Shown here one piece after another: positions 48,030 through 58,027 of a stretch of DNA of 64,000 nt; the stretch's first letter is position 1, and each line of letters starts with the position of its first letter. The stretch comes from Pantoea dispersa (lineage in GTDB: Bacteria > Pseudomonadota > Gammaproteobacteria > Enterobacterales > Enterobacteriaceae): positions 62,001 to 126,000 of the forward strand of contig NZ_SCKT01000001.1 in assembly GCF_014155765.1 (NCBI RefSeq), written 5' to 3'. The position numbers and the translations under genes are program-made. The notes under the pieces are model-generated. The model made no database searches. It was not told where the DNA came from and saw nothing but the letters and a program-made list of their open reading frames with translations.

Positions 48030-49043
48030 TCAGTCTTCGGTCAGTTCGCCACGTAAATTCTGCTGCATTTTGGCACGAATTTCAGCGCTGGTGAGGTTCT
48101 GGCTTAACAAAAAGTGCAGTTTAGTCAGGGTGGCCTCGACGGTGAGATCAAAACCACTGATCACGCCGGCGTGTTCCAGTGCGTTGCCGGTGGCATAACC
48201 GCCCATGTTGACCTTGCCGGACATGCACTGCGTCAGGTTCACCACCACAATGCCGCGCTCGCTGGCCTGCTGCAGTTCGGCAAGAAACTCGGCGTTTTGT
48301 GGCGCGTTGCCCACACCGTAAGAGCGCAGAATCAGCGCTTTCACCGGCTGACGCAGGAAATTGCGCACCACGTCGGCAGAGATGCCCGGATAAATGGTCA
48401 CCACGCCAATCGGCTGAGGGGTGATCGGATGGACGATCAGCTCACCGCTGCCGCGCGGTGCCGGCGGCGTATTGAGACGGCGAATATGGATGCCCGCTTC
48501 CAGCAGCGGCGACAGGTTCGGTGACGCAAACGCATTAAAACCGTCGGCGTGGGCTTTGGTGGTGCGGTTACCGCGAAACAGCGTGTTGTTGAAGAACAGC
48601 GCCACTTCATTAATCGGATAGTTGGCCGCGACGTACAGCGAGTTCAGCAAATTTTGCTGACCGTCTGAGCGCAGCTCGGCCAGCGGGATCTGCGACCCGG
48701 TGACGATCACCGGCTTGGCCAGATTCTCCAGCATGAACGACAGCGCCGACGCGGTGAACGCCATGGTATCGGTGCCATGCAGAATGACGAAACCGTCATA
48801 GCGATCGTAGTTCAGCTGGATGTCGTCAGCGATTGACTGCCAGTCCTGCGGCGTCATATCCGAGGAGTCAATCAGCGGATGGTATTCGTGGATGGTGAAA
48901 TCCGGCATTTCCGGACGGTGAAACTCTGGCATCATCGCCAGCTGCTGCTGCAGATGGCCAGAGACCGGAATGTAACCCTGCGCGGAGCGTTGCATACCGA
49001 TGGTCCCGCCCGTGTAGGCTACATAGATATTTTTCTTTTGCAT
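48030..49043 (-). CDS. ansA: L-asparaginase I (cytoplasmic)
   Basis: A 337-residue enzyme hydrolysing L-asparagine to aspartate and ammonia. The first catalytic threonine is in TGGTIGM at residues 11-17, and the second in HGTDTMAFTASAL near residues 89-101. No signal peptide, consistent with the low-affinity cytoplasmic type I enzyme. It is in an operon with pncA downstream, and sppA is upstream in the same direction beyond a terminator. Confidence 0.96.
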   Translation of the reverse strand: MQKKNIYVAYTGGTIGMQRSAQGYIPVSGHLQQQLAMMPEFHRPEMPDFTIHEYHPLIDSSDMTPQDWQSIADDIQLNYDRYDGFVILHGTDTMAFTASALSFMLENLAKPVIVTGSQIPLAELRSDGQQNLLNSLYVAANYPINEVALFFNNTLFRGNRTTKAHADGFNAFASPNLSPLLEAGIHIRRLNTPPAPRGSGELIVHPITPQPIGVVTIYPGISADVVRNFLRQPVKALILRSYGVGNAPQNAEFLAELQQASERGIVVVNLTQCMSGKVNMGGYATGNALEHAGVISGFDLTVEATLTKLHFLLSQNLTSAEIRAKMQQNLRGELTED

Positions 49044-49091
49044 GAATGGACTCAGACTTGCCGTAAAACGCGCAGTATAAGGGGATTAGCG

Positions 49092-49122
49092 GGGAAAAGC
49101 AGCCCGACCAGCGGCCGGGCTG
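49092..49122 (-). terminator. Terminator of sppA
   Basis: CAGCCCG (49100-49106) and CGGGCTG (49116-49122) form a 7-bp stem. On the minus strand it is followed by CTTTTC. It lies just after the sppA stop. Confidence 0.75.
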
Positions 49123-49128
49123 TAAAGA

Positions 49129-50985
49129 TTAGCGTACGTTGCCGCAGGTCAGGCAGAACGCGTAACGGTTTTGCGGATCGTTGAGATTATTCATCAGGCC
49201 CGGCTGCGCCTGCAGCGCGCCCATCACTTCGCTGACCGGTGCCGGCAGCCACACTTTCAGCGCGGCCGGCAGCACGGCCTGCACTGACGCGTTCATCTGG
49301 TTCAGCAGCAGGTCGATCATCCCCGGATCGTCCTGATACCAGCTCAGTTCAGGTTTCGCGACCTTCGCTAGCTCGGCGGCTTTGGCCACCGCATCGTCGA
49401 AGTCGCCCAGCGCATCCACCAGCCCGTTGGCTTTGGCATCGCTACCGGTCCAGACGTGACCCTGCGCAATGGCATCAATCTGCTGTGGCGTTTTATGGCG
49501 TGACGCCGCGACCAGACCGACAAAGTTGCGATAACCGTTTTCAATGGTCAGCTGCATCAGCTGCTGCACTTCAGTCGGCAGCGCTTTGGTGGTCGACACA
49601 TCCGCCAGCGGCGAGGTGGCAACGCCATCGCTGTGCACGCCGATGCTGCTCAGGCTGTTCTCCACCGTATTGATCACGCCAAAGATGCCGATCGACCCGG
49701 TCAGGGTGCTCGGCGCAGCAACGATGTAGTCGGCCGGCGTGGAGATCCAGTAGCCGCCCGATGCCGCCATGCCGCCCATCGACACCACCACCGGCTTACC
49801 GGCATCGTGCGCCGCCGCCAGCTCTTCGCGGATGGCCTCAGAGGCCGTTACGCTGCCGCCCGGGCTGTTGACGCGCAGCACAATGGCTTTGATTTTGTCG
49901 TCGAGGCGGGCGTCACGGATTTGCGCAGCGGTGGTGTCGCCACCGACATTGCCGGCGCTCTCTTCGCCGTCCATGATGGCGCCGCTGGCGAGAATCACCG
50001 CAATGTTGCCATCCTGCTGCGTCGGTTGTTTGACGTTGTAGTCATAGATGCTGACGTTGCGGTAGTCGTTGCTGGCTTTATCCCAGCCAAAGGTTTTTAC
50101 CAGCTCGCGATCGGCGGCAGCGCGCGAATCCAGCACATCCACCAGTTTGTTATCCAGGGCATATTTAGCGGTATCGCCCTGAACGGCCTGCAGACCGCTG
50201 ATGATGCCCGCCGCTCCCGGGAACAGCTGCTGCGGCGTGATTTGCCGGTTGGCGGACACCGTGTTGAGGTAGTTCTGCCACAGCTGGCCGACCCAGCGGC
50301 CATCAGCATCGCGCGCTTCCGGCGACATATCATCACGCAGGAAAGGTTCAACCGCGGACTTATAGGTGCCGACACGGAACACGTGTGAGCTGACTTTCAG
50401 CTTATCCAGCAGGGATTTGTAATACAGGCCGTTGGTGGCGAAACCGTGCAGATCTACCGTGCCCTGCGGGGACAGATAGACCTTCGTGGCGTAGCTGGCG
50501 AGATAGTATTGCGCCTGGCTATAGCTGTCGCCGAGGGCAAAAATGGGTTTGCCCGCGTCGCGGAATTCGCGCAGCGCCTTACCCACGTACTGCAGCGAAG
50601 GCTGATCGCCGCCGGCAAAATCGCGCAGATCCAGCACCATGCCGGTGATATTTTTATCGCTCTTTGCCTGACGAATCGCATCGACCACATCAAACAACGA
50701 GTTTTCCTGCAAACGATCGCTGCTGGCACCCAGCAGCTGGCGGCTGATACGGCTCAGACGATTGCTGACCGACGGTTTGTCCACCAGCACGCCGCTCAGA
50801 TCGACTTTCAGCGCACCCTGCTGTACTGGTTCACTGCTGCTGGCGCTGGATAGCTGCAGCCAGATGCCGACGCCGGCCAGAATTAACACAATCAGGAACA
50901 GATTCAGGATAAATTCCCGGATAAAATTCAGCACCCGCCAGCTCCAGCGGAACAGGCCAGCAATAATTCGCCACAATGTGCGCAT
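49129..50985 (-). CDS. sppA: Signal peptide peptidase A (protease IV)
   Basis: A 618-residue inner-membrane serine protease that degrades cleaved signal peptides, the same length as E. coli SppA. An N-terminal membrane anchor lies near residues 25-45. The Ser/Lys dyad is K209 (GTYKSAVEP) and S409 ([10 protein letters not shown]), at the same positions as in E. coli. The ATG ends at 50985 after GGAGAG; a longer frame open to 51144 is not part of the family. Confidence 0.97.
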   Translation of the reverse strand: MRTLWRIIAGLFRWSWRVLNFIREFILNLFLIVLILAGVGIWLQLSSASSSEPVQQGALKVDLSGVLVDKPSVSNRLSRISRQLLGASSDRLQENSLFDVVDAIRQAKSDKNITGMVLDLRDFAGGDQPSLQYVGKALREFRDAGKPIFALGDSYSQAQYYLASYATKVYLSPQGTVDLHGFATNGLYYKSLLDKLKVSSHVFRVGTYKSAVEPFLRDDMSPEARDADGRWVGQLWQNYLNTVSANRQITPQQLFPGAAGIISGLQAVQGDTAKYALDNKLVDVLDSRAAADRELVKTFGWDKASNDYRNVSIYDYNVKQPTQQDGNIAVILASGAIMDGEESAGNVGGDTTAAQIRDARLDDKIKAIVLRVNSPGGSVTASEAIREELAAAHDAGKPVVVSMGGMAASGGYWISTPADYIVAAPSTLTGSIGIFGVINTVENSLSSIGVHSDGVATSPLADVSTTKALPTEVQQLMQLTIENGYRNFVGLVAASRHKTPQQIDAIAQGHVWTGSDAKANGLVDALGDFDDAVAKAAELAKVAKPELSWYQDDPGMIDLLLNQMNASVQAVLPAALKVWLPAPVSEVMGALQAQPGLMNNLNDPQNRYAFCLTCGNVR

Positions 50986-51156
50986 AAACTCTCCATATTC
51001 ACGTAGCCAGGGCAGCCGGTATGCGGTCTGCCCCGATGTCGGGTTCATCCTAAAGAGCAGCGTGCGAAAAGTCAGCAGGAAATCGCGCCAGACTGTTACA
51101 AAAGATCGCGCTGTGCCAGGATTAGCCCACGCTTTGTTAATCACGGGAGAATCAAG

Positions 51157-51708
51157 ATGGATGCACTGGAATTACTGGTAAACCGTCGTTCAGCGTCGCG
51201 CCTGACCGAGCCGGCACCCGCCGGTGAAGTGCTGCAGAATATTCTGCACGCGGGTATGCGCGCACCGGATCACGGCACGCTGCAGCCGTGGCGCTTCATC
51301 ATTATTGAAAATGAGGGGCGCGAACGCTTCAGTCATCTGCTGGAGCAGGCCGCACGCGACAGCCAGCTGGATGACAAAGCCATTGAGAAGGCCCGGACGT
51401 CACCGTTCCGCGCGCCGATGATCATCACCGTTGTCGCACACTGCGAAGCCTCCGCTAAAGTCCCGCGCTGGGAGCAGGTCGTGTCCGCTGGCTGCGCGGT
51501 GATGGCGATGCAAATGGCGGCTGTCGCGCAGGGCTTTAACGGCATCTGGCGCAGCGGGCCATGGACCGACCATCCGCAGGTACGCGCCGCCTTTGGCTGC
51601 CGCGAGCAGGATGCGATTGTGGGTTTCCTCTACCTCGGAACGCCGCAGCTGAAAGCCAATACCACCGTGGTTGCGCCCGACAGCGAGGCGTTTGTCAGTT
51701 ATTTCTGA
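51157..51708 (+). CDS. ydjA: Nitroreductase-family protein YdjA
   Basis: A 183-residue FMN-dependent oxidoreductase, the same length as E. coli YdjA. The FMN-contact segments are [13 protein letters not shown] near residue 10 and [12 protein letters not shown] near residue 40. The physiological substrate is unknown. GGGAGAATCAAG precedes the start. It is divergent from sppA and followed after 153 bases by selD. Confidence 0.94.
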   Translation: MDALELLVNRRSASRLTEPAPAGEVLQNILHAGMRAPDHGTLQPWRFIIIENEGRERFSHLLEQAARDSQLDDKAIEKARTSPFRAPMIITVVAHCEASAKVPRWEQVVSAGCAVMAMQMAAVAQGFNGIWRSGPWTDHPQVRAAFGCREQDAIVGFLYLGTPQLKANTTVVAPDSEAFVSYF

Positions 51709-51861
51709 CAGACAGCAGCGGGTTTCTGCGGCAAGGTGCATGCAACGACACTGATTGCACAGTCGCTGTGCGAAAGATCGCGCTTAGCGGCGACAGCGCT
51801 TACCAGCAGCGGGCAGCCAGGCTAACATAGCCCTCTCTGTTCAGCGCACAAGGAACCCGCC

Positions 51862-52905
51862 ATGAGCGAACCGCTTCGTTTGACGCAATACAGCCACGGC
51901 GCTGGCTGCGGCTGTAAAATTTCACCTCAGGTGCTTGAGACCATTCTGCACAGCGAACTGGCTGCCTTTCACGATCCGCGACTGCTGGTCGGCAATGAAA
52001 CCCGTGACGATGCTGCCGTGTACGATCTTGGTAACGGCACGGCGGTGGTCAGCACCACTGACTTCTTTATGCCCATCGTTGACGATCCGCACACCTTTGG
52101 CCGTATCGCGGCCACCAACGCCATCAGTGATATTTACGCCATGGGCGGCAAACCGATCATGGCCATCGCTATTCTCGGCTGGCCGGTTAATGTGCTGGAC
52201 GCGAAAGTGGCACAGCAGGTGATTGAAGGCGGTCGCGCGGCCTGCCAGGCGGCCGGCATCGCGCTGGCGGGGGGCCACTCAATCGATGCGCCGGAGCCGA
52301 TTTTTGGCCTTGCCGTTACCGGCATCGTTGACGTGGCGCGCGTGAAAAAGAACAGCGCCGCGCAGGCGGGCTGCGAGCTGTTCCTCACCAAACCGCTCGG
52401 CATCGGAATTCTGACTACCGCAGAGAAAAAAGGGCTGCTGCGTGCGGAGCATCAGACGCTGGCGGCGCAGGTGATGTGCCAGCTCAATAGCGCAGGCGCG
52501 GAATTTGCTAAACTGCCCGGTGTCAGCGCCATGACCGATGTCACCGGCTTTGGTCTGCTGGGGCACCTGAGTGAAATCTGTCTGGGCTCCGGCCTGCGCG
52601 CACATGTGCAGGCCGCACAGGTACCGCGTCTGCCCGGCGTGGACCAGTACATTGCGGCCGGCGCGGTGCCGGGCGGCACCAGCCGCAACTTCGCCAGCTA
52701 CGGCGAGCACATTTCTGCGATGGATGAGGCCACGCGCGCACTGCTGTGCGATCCGCAAACTTCCGGCGGGCTGCTGGTGGCGGTGCAGCCTAACGCTATT
52801 GCGGCGTTTCACGCGTGCGCCGTGCAGGCTGGCGTCGAGGCCACGGCGATTGGCTCGCTGCTGCCGGCCGACCGCGCCCATCCACTGATTACTGTAGTCA
52901 CCTGA
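51862..52905 (+). CDS. selD: Selenide, water dikinase (selenophosphate synthase)
   Basis: A 347-residue enzyme making selenophosphate from selenide and ATP, needed for selenocysteine and selenouridine. The Gly-rich N-terminal loop HGAGCGCKI carries the catalytic cysteine (C16, equal to C17 of E. coli) and K19, and no selenocysteine replaces it. Conserved metal-binding Asp residues lie in [13 protein letters not shown] and [12 protein letters not shown]. It is followed after 21 bases by topB. Confidence 0.97.
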   Translation: MSEPLRLTQYSHGAGCGCKISPQVLETILHSELAAFHDPRLLVGNETRDDAAVYDLGNGTAVVSTTDFFMPIVDDPHTFGRIAATNAISDIYAMGGKPIMAIAILGWPVNVLDAKVAQQVIEGGRAACQAAGIALAGGHSIDAPEPIFGLAVTGIVDVARVKKNSAAQAGCELFLTKPLGIGILTTAEKKGLLRAEHQTLAAQVMCQLNSAGAEFAKLPGVSAMTDVTGFGLLGHLSEICLGSGLRAHVQAAQVPRLPGVDQYIAAGAVPGGTSRNFASYGEHISAMDEATRALLCDPQTSGGLLVAVQPNAIAAFHACAVQAGVEATAIGSLLPADRAHPLITVVT

Positions 52906-52926
52906 CGTAAAGGAACGACGCCATTC

Positions 52927-54849
52927 ATGCGTTTGTTTATTGCTGAAAAACCCAGTCTGGCGCGCGCCATCGCCGATGTGCTACCCAAACCGCATCGACG
53001 TGGCGACGGCTATATTGCCTGTGGTAATGACCAGGTTGTGACCTGGTGTGTCGGGCATCTGCTGGAGCAGGCGCAGCCTGACAGCTATGACAGCCGCTAT
53101 GCGCGCTGGAATCTGGCGGATTTACCCATCATCCCGGATAAATGGCGCCTGCAGCCGCGCCCGTCGGTGGCGAAGCAGCTCAAAGTGATCGAGGGCTTAC
53201 TGCAGCAGGCCAGCGTGGTGGTGCACGCCGGTGACCCGGATCGCGAAGGACAATTGCTGGTCGACGAAGTGCTCGATTATCTGCAGCTGCCGGCTGAAAA
53301 GCGCCAGCAGGTGCAGCGCTGCCTGATTAACGACCTGAATCCTGCGGCGGTCGAGCGCGCGGTGAGCCGTCTGCGCGAGAACCGTGAATTCATTCCATTG
53401 TGTGTCTCGGCGCTGGCCCGGGCGCGCGCTGACTGGCTGTATGGCATCAACATGACCCGCGCCTGGACGCTGCTGGGCCGCAACGCCGGTTACGACGGCG
53501 TGCTCTCGGTGGGACGCGTTCAGACGCCGGTGCTGGGGCTGGTGGTGAGGCGCGATGAAGAGATCGAAAACTTTGTGCCGAAGGATTACTTCGAAGTGAA
53601 GGCGCACATTGTCACCCCGAAAGAGGAGCGCTTCGTTGCCAGCTGGATCCCCAGCGATGCCTGTGAACCGTGGCAGGATGACGAGGGCCGTTTACTGCAT
53701 CGTCCTCTCGCTGACCACGTGCTTGAACGTATCAACGGCAAACCGGCGTGGGTTACCGGCTACAACGATAAGCGGGAGTCAGAAACGGCGCCGCTGCCAT
53801 TTTCCCTCTCCAGCCTGCAAATCGAGGCGGCGAAGCGTTTTGGCCTGAGTGCCCAGACGGTACTGGACTGCTGTCAGCGTTTGTATGAAACCCATAAGCT
53901 GATTACGTATCCGCGTTCGGACAGCCGCTATCTGCCGGATGAACATTTTGCCGGACGTCATGCGGTGCTGAACGCCATTCAGGCGCATCAGCCGGACGTG
54001 TCGCTGCCAGCGGATTTCAATGCGGATCAGAAAAATCGCTGCTGGGACGATAAAAAAGTGGATGCGCACCATGCCATCGTTCCTACGGCGCGCGCCAGCA
54101 AGGTGAACCTGAGCGACAATGAAGCCAATATTTACGGTCTGATTGCGCGCCAGTATCTGATGCAGTTTTGTCCCGACGCGGTATTTCGCAAATGCGTCAT
54201 CGACCTCGATATCGGCGGTGGCAAGTTCGTCGCCAAAGCACGTTTTCTTGCCGAAGCCGGCTGGCGTGCGCTGCTGGGCAGTAAAGAGCGCGATGAAGAG
54301 AATGATGGCACGCCGCTGCCAGTGGTGAGTAAAGGCGATGAGCTGTTGTGTGAGCGTGGTGAGGTGCTGGCGAAGCAGACTCAGCCGCCGCGGCCGTTCA
54401 CCGACGCCACGCTGCTGTCGGCCATGACCGGTATTGCCCGCTTTGTGCAGGATAAAGAATTAAAGAAAGTGCTGCGTGCGACCGATGGTTTAGGAACGGA
54501 AGCGACGCGCGCCGGCATCATAGAATTGCTGTTCCGCCGTACATTTCTGGTGAAAAAAGGTCGCTATATTCACTCAACCGAGGCGGGCAGGGCGCTGATT
54601 CATGCGTTACCTGAGATGGCCGCGCGGCCGGATATGACGGCGCACTGGGAGTCAACGCTTACCCGCATCAGTGAAAAAGCCTGTCGCTATGATGAGTTTA
54701 TGCAGCCGCTGGTCAGTACCTTAATTGGTTTGATCGGTGAGGCGCGCCAGAGGCCGTCGCTGCAGGCTTTTCGTGGATTAGCCGCGACCGGAGCGAAGAC
54801 GCGCAGTAAAGGCAAAACGCCCCGGCGCAAAACGAAGGAGACGGAATAA
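52927..54849 (+). CDS. topB: DNA topoisomerase III
   Basis: A 640-residue type IA topoisomerase (E. coli 653). The Toprim domain has [14 protein letters not shown] at residues 6-19 and [16 protein letters not shown]. The active-site tyrosine is in [13 protein letters not shown] near residue 325. It resolves replication and recombination intermediates. The C-terminus is a short basic tail ([10 protein letters not shown]). Its TAA overlaps the ynjH ATG by one base. Confidence 0.97.
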   Translation: MRLFIAEKPSLARAIADVLPKPHRRGDGYIACGNDQVVTWCVGHLLEQAQPDSYDSRYARWNLADLPIIPDKWRLQPRPSVAKQLKVIEGLLQQASVVVHAGDPDREGQLLVDEVLDYLQLPAEKRQQVQRCLINDLNPAAVERAVSRLRENREFIPLCVSALARARADWLYGINMTRAWTLLGRNAGYDGVLSVGRVQTPVLGLVVRRDEEIENFVPKDYFEVKAHIVTPKEERFVASWIPSDACEPWQDDEGRLLHRPLADHVLERINGKPAWVTGYNDKRESETAPLPFSLSSLQIEAAKRFGLSAQTVLDCCQRLYETHKLITYPRSDSRYLPDEHFAGRHAVLNAIQAHQPDVSLPADFNADQKNRCWDDKKVDAHHAIVPTARASKVNLSDNEANIYGLIARQYLMQFCPDAVFRKCVIDLDIGGGKFVAKARFLAEAGWRALLGSKERDEENDGTPLPVVSKGDELLCERGEVLAKQTQPPRPFTDATLLSAMTGIARFVQDKELKKVLRATDGLGTEATRAGIIELLFRRTFLVKKGRYIHSTEAGRALIHALPEMAARPDMTAHWESTLTRISEKACRYDEFMQPLVSTLIGLIGEARQRPSLQAFRGLAATGAKTRSKGKTPRRKTKETE

Positions 54850-55145
54850 TGCGTTACGCAACGCTGTTGCTGAGTGGGCTGCTGTTGTGCAGCCATGCCG
54901 CGCTGGCTAATCGCCAGCCGGAGCCCGCGCGAATGGGCAATACCGATGTGGTGGTGGATATGCCGCCGGAAGTGTGGACGCAGGGGCAGAATCGTCAGCA
55001 GAACAACTGCCTGCAGTGCTGTATCTATGAAAACCGCAGCTACTCCGAAGGCGCCGTGGTGAAAGCAGAGGGCGTATTGCTGCAGTGTGCGCGTGACGAA
55101 AAAGTGCTGGGTACCAATCCGCTGATCTGGAAAATCATTAAATAA
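54849..55145 (+). CDS. ynjH: YnjH, DUF1496 secreted protein
   Basis: A 98-residue protein with a clear signal peptide (cleavage likely after SHAALA, residue 20). Conserved cysteines in NNCLQCCIYENRSYSEGAVVKAEGVLLQC suggest disulfides in the periplasm. It resembles E. coli YnjH. Its ATG overlaps the topB stop (TAATG), indicating coupling. In E. coli ynjH is separate from topB. Its function is unknown. Confidence 0.92.
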   Translation: MRYATLLLSGLLLCSHAALANRQPEPARMGNTDVVVDMPPEVWTQGQNRQQNNCLQCCIYENRSYSEGAVVKAEGVLLQCARDEKVLGTNPLIWKIIK

Positions 55146-55149
55146 GCGG

Positions 55150-55171
55150 GCGTGGCGCGCAGGCGCCACGC
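55150..55171. terminator. Bidirectional hairpin between ynjH and xthA
   Basis: GCGTGGCGC and GCGCCACGC form a perfect 9-bp stem with a 4-base loop in the 33-base gap between the convergent genes. The T tract is weak. Confidence 0.6.
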
Positions 55172-55178
55172 TGTTCAG

Positions 55179-55985
55179 TTACAGCTTGAAACTGGACCAC
55201 ACTGGCGCGTGATCGGACGGCTTTTCCATACTGCGAATGTCGTAGTCGATGCCGCTGTCGATGCAGCGTGATGCCAGCGGTGGGCTGGCCAGCAGCAGAT
55301 CGATGCGCAGACCGCGGTTGTCATCAAATCCTTTCGAGCGATAGTCGAACCACGAGAAGCGATCTGCGGTTTTCGGGTTTTTCTCACGCCACGTATCGAC
55401 CAGCCCCCACTGCAGCAAACGATCCATCCACTCGCGCTCTTCCGGCAGGAATGAGCATTTGCCGGTGCGCAGCCAGCGCTTGCGGTTCTCTTCACCAATA
55501 CCAATGTCCAGGTCGGTACTGCTGATGTTCATATCGCCCATGATCAGCACCGGCTTGTCGGCCGCCAGTTGCTGCTCGAGATAGCTTTGCAGGTCGCGAT
55601 AGAACTTCTCTTTGGCCGGGAACTTGATGGGATGGTCACGGCTTTCCCCCTGCGGGAAGTAACCGTTGATGACGGTGATATCGCCAATCGGGCTGGGAAT
55701 TTCTGCCATGATCAGACGTCGCTGGGAATCTTCGCCGTCATCAGGAAAACCGCGTCGAACTGCCACCGGCTGCGTCTTGGTCAGCAGCGCCACGCCGTAA
55801 TGGCCTTTCTGGCCGTGATAAAACACGTTGTAACCGAGCTTGCTGACCTCTTCCAGCGGGAACATGTCATCGTGCACTTTGGTTTCCTGCAGGCCGATGA
55901 CATCCGGTTGATGCTGTTCAACCAGCGCCGCCAGCTGATGAGGGCGTGCGCGCAAACCGTTGATGTTAAAAGAGACAAATTTCAT
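55179..55985 (-). CDS. xthA: Exonuclease III
   Basis: A 268-residue AP endonuclease/3' exonuclease for base-excision repair, the same length as E. coli. The metal-binding E34 is in [33 protein letters not shown] and the C-terminal [10 protein letters not shown] supply the remaining catalytic residues. The ATG ends at 55985; the longer in-frame extension is not conserved. Confidence 0.97.
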   Translation of the reverse strand: MKFVSFNINGLRARPHQLAALVEQHQPDVIGLQETKVHDDMFPLEEVSKLGYNVFYHGQKGHYGVALLTKTQPVAVRRGFPDDGEDSQRRLIMAEIPSPIGDITVINGYFPQGESRDHPIKFPAKEKFYRDLQSYLEQQLAADKPVLIMGDMNISSTDLDIGIGEENRKRWLRTGKCSFLPEEREWMDRLLQWGLVDTWREKNPKTADRFSWFDYRSKGFDDNRGLRIDLLLASPPLASRCIDSGIDYDIRSMEKPSDHAPVWSSFKL

Positions 55986-56178
55986 TTCGCTGCCATTTTT
56001 CGTCGCAAAAGGTTGCGGCGATGGTAACCAGGTTTGCGGCAAAAGTCATGGCTTGCGTCATAAGGGCGTGCCGATAAGAGCAAGAGGCAGAACGCAGGTG
56101 ATTTGTGGTGGGAGACGCTGGAGAGCGGGGTAAGACAGGCGATGCCGTTTAGCTTAGGGGCGTTGATGTGAATATCCA

Positions 56179-56198
56179 GGTGCGCATTAATGCGCACC
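56179..56198. repeat. Perfect 20-bp palindrome, copy 1
   Basis: GGTGCGCATTAATGCGCACC, a self-complementary 20-mer flanked by CCA and CTAC. A second copy at 56461-56480 has the same CCA...CTAC context. The form is that of a REP-like dispersed element. Confidence 0.8.
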
Positions 56199-56234
56199 CT
56201 ACAATCCGGGTGACAACTGGGACGATGAGAATAT

Positions 56235-56280
56235 AAACCGGTCACATGGGTAACATTTCAGGCCGTATCACTGCAGGGGT
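56235..56280. repeat. CACATGGGTAACA repeat, copy 1
   Basis: AAACCGGTCACATGGGTAAC then about 13 bases then ATCACTGCAGGGG. It is closely matched at 56294-56338 and more loosely at 56483-56529. Confidence 0.7.
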
Positions 56281-56293
56281 GGCATGTGGGTAC

Positions 56294-56338
56294 AAACCGG
56301 TCACATGGGTAACACTTGAGTCCGTGTCACTGTAGGGG
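56294..56338. repeat. CACATGGGTAACA repeat, copy 2
   Basis: Same unit as copy 1, about 59 bases later, running directly into the GGGGCGCCATTGATGGCGACC module. Confidence 0.7.
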
Positions 56339-56355
56339 CGCCATTGATGGCGACC
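56335..56355. repeat. GGCGCCATTGATGGCGACC near-palindrome, copy 1
   Basis: GCGCCAT and ATGGCG arms around a TG centre. The same sequence recurs at 56526-56546 in the same orientation and with similar flanks. Confidence 0.75.
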
Positions 56356-56405
56356 TTGCATTGCCTGAATTCAGATGACAACTGGAGGAGAAGTGCAAAA
56401 TGAAA

Positions 56406-56424
56406 TGGTGGCGGGAGAAGGATT
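56406..56424 (-). repeat. 19-base copy of the tRNA-Tyr 3' end, copy A
   Basis: TGGTGGCGGGAGAAGGATT is identical to the last 19 bases of the two tRNA-Tyr genes (CCA end included) read on the plus strand. The match stops exactly at base 19 (ATTCGCC follows instead of CGAACC). It resembles the tRNA-derived repeats behind E. coli tyrT. Confidence 0.85.
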
Positions 56425-56460
56425 ATTCGCCGCAAGCGGCTCACCTTGTGCGCTGAACCA

Positions 56461-56480
56461 GGTGCGCATTAATGCGCACC
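56461..56480. repeat. Perfect 20-bp palindrome, copy 2
   Basis: Identical to the palindrome at 56179-56198, again preceded by CCA and followed by CTAC. Confidence 0.8.
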
Positions 56481-56482
56481 CT

Positions 56483-56529
56483 ACCAGCCAGTCTCATAGG
56501 TAAGATATCAGTACGCACCACTGTAGGGG
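56483..56529. repeat. CACATGGGTAACA-like repeat, copy 3 (diverged)
   Basis: ACCAGCCAGTCTCATAGGTAAG then CACCACTGTAGGGG. It is more diverged than copies 1 and 2, but the spacing is kept. Confidence 0.5.
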
Positions 56530-56546
56530 CGCCATTGATGGCGACC
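56526..56546. repeat. GGCGCCATTGATGGCGACC near-palindrome, copy 2
   Basis: Same as 56335-56355; the copies are 191 bases apart, the same distance as the two 19-base tRNA-end copies, so the larger unit is a 191-base direct repeat. Confidence 0.75.
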
Positions 56547-56596
56547 TGGCATCGCGTAAATTCAGATGTCGGTCTGGTGAAAAGTGCAGCATGAAA

Positions 56597-56615
56597 TGGT
56601 GGCGGGAGAAGGATT
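56597..56615 (-). repeat. 19-base copy of the tRNA-Tyr 3' end, copy B
   Basis: Identical to copy A and to the tRNA 3' end, 191 bases after copy A and 167 bases before the corresponding bases of the real gene at 56764. It is flanked by ATGAAA and ATTCGCCGCAAGCGGCTCACC, as copy A is. Confidence 0.85.
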
Positions 56616-56763
56616 ATTCGCCGCAAGCGGCTCACCCTGCGGGCCGCGCTGCGCGCGTTGTCTCACTGCGTTCGACCCGAAGCTTCGGTCGAAGCTTCTC
56701 ATCCTTCTCCAGGTGTTATTAACTGGCTTTGTTGACTGGCTGGAAGAAGAGTGCAGCATAGAA

Positions 56764-56848
<85 letters not shown>

Positions 56849-56892
56849 AGGGATATGAAGCTCAGAAGATTCAGGCGCAGAATGGATTCAGA

Positions 56893-56977
<85 letters not shown>

Positions 56978-57012
56978 ACTGGCCTGAATCTTTATGCCTG
57001 AAAGCGGGGCGC

Positions 57013-57040
57013 ATCATACCAAATGCGTTCAGTCTGTAAA
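57013..57040 (-). promoter_or_regulatory. Promoter of the tyr tRNA operon
   Basis: On the minus strand TTTACA and TATGAT are 16 bases apart, followed by the GC-rich discriminator GCGCCCCGC. This is the arrangement of the stringently controlled E. coli tyrT promoter. A/T tracts upstream (57050-57080) would suit an UP element or Fis sites. Confidence 0.85.
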
Positions 57041-57121
57041 GCGCCCGCAGTAAAAAACTCAATCGTTTGCCCACTTTTTACGCGTGGCGCTGAAGAGTTG
57101 CGCAAATCAGCGCCGCAGTGG

Positions 57122-57970
57122 TTAAAGAATGATCGTGCGGTTGCCGTAAACAAATACGCGCTGGCCCAGCACTTTATACAGCGCGCGGCTCAGTACATTC
57201 TTCTCCACGTCGCGTCCGGCACGCATCATCTCTTCAGCGGTATAGCTGTGATCGACGTTAATCACGTCCTGCATGATGATCGGGCCTTCATCCAGGTTGT
57301 CGTTCACGTAGTGCGCTGTGGCACCGATGATCTTCACGCCGCGCTCATAGGCCTGATGATAAGGACGGGCGCCAATAAAGGCTGGCAGGAACGAGTGGTG
57401 AATATTGATGATCTGGTTGGGATAACGCTGCACAAACGCCGGCGTCAGCACGCGCATGTATTTCGCCAGCACCACGTAATCCGGCTGATAGCGATCGATC
57501 TCATCCGCCATGCGGTTATCGTGCTCTTCGCGCGTCAGGCCTTCATGGCTGACCAGCACGAACGGGATGTCAAAACGCTCGACCAGCGAACGCAGCGTTT
57601 CATGGTTACCAATAACGGCGGCGATTTCCATGTCCAGACCACCAAAGGCACTCTTCATCAGCAGATCGCCCAGGCAATGCGCCTCTTTGGTGACCAGAAT
57701 CACCACGCGGCGACGTCCGGCGCTGTGCAGCTCACGTACTGAACCGGTCGGCAGCGCGCTGTCGAGGTCAGCCAGCAGCGTGTTGTCGTTGAAAATGCCT
57801 TCCAGCTCTGTGCGCATGAAAAAGCGCCCGGTACGGTGATCGACGAACTCATTGTTCTGCACAATGTTCAGTTCGTGCTTGTAGCAAATGTTGGTGATCT
57901 TGGCGATCAGACCTTTGGCATCGGGGCAAATGGTCCGTAAAACTTTTCGTTGCATGGTTTGCGCTTGCAT
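57122..57970 (-). CDS. purU: Formyltetrahydrofolate deformylase PurU
   Basis: A 282-residue enzyme that hydrolyses 10-formyl-THF to formate and THF, balancing one-carbon pools and feeding PurT. An N-terminal ACT domain at about residues 8-85 (RTICPDAKGLIAKITNICYKH) precedes the formyltransferase fold. The catalytic Asn/His segment is INIHHSFLPAFIGARPYHQAYERG. The ATG ending at 57970 gives MQAQTMQRKV; an in-frame upstream start is possible but unlike E. coli (280 residues). Confidence 0.96.
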   Translation of the reverse strand: MQAQTMQRKVLRTICPDAKGLIAKITNICYKHELNIVQNNEFVDHRTGRFFMRTELEGIFNDNTLLADLDSALPTGSVRELHSAGRRRVVILVTKEAHCLGDLLMKSAFGGLDMEIAAVIGNHETLRSLVERFDIPFVLVSHEGLTREEHDNRMADEIDRYQPDYVVLAKYMRVLTPAFVQRYPNQIINIHHSFLPAFIGARPYHQAYERGVKIIGATAHYVNDNLDEGPIIMQDVINVDHSYTAEEMMRAGRDVEKNVLSRALYKVLGQRVFVYGNRTIIL

Positions 57971-58027
57971 CTCGATCAGAGTCCTGTCAAAGCGATGAAT
58001 GGTGAAGCTGTTGGGCATCTGTCCAGA

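Larger units (their letters stand above)
56040..56763. repeat. Mosaic of interspersed repeats downstream of tRNA-Tyr
   Basis: A gene-free stretch of about 720 bases built from several repeated modules: two 20-base palindromes (56179-56198, 56461-56480), two copies of GGGGCGCCATTGATGGCGACC-type sequence, three copies of a unit around CACATGGGTAACA...CACTGTAGGGG, and two 19-base copies of the tRNA-Tyr 3' end. The first 130 bases hold nothing recognised. It lies downstream of the tyr operon and could be transcribed with it. Confidence 0.75.

Noticed and set aside
56179-56630. Regularly spaced repeats considered as a CRISPR array
   Set aside because: The repeats differ in type and length, are palindromic or tRNA-derived, spacing is irregular, and no cas gene is nearby.
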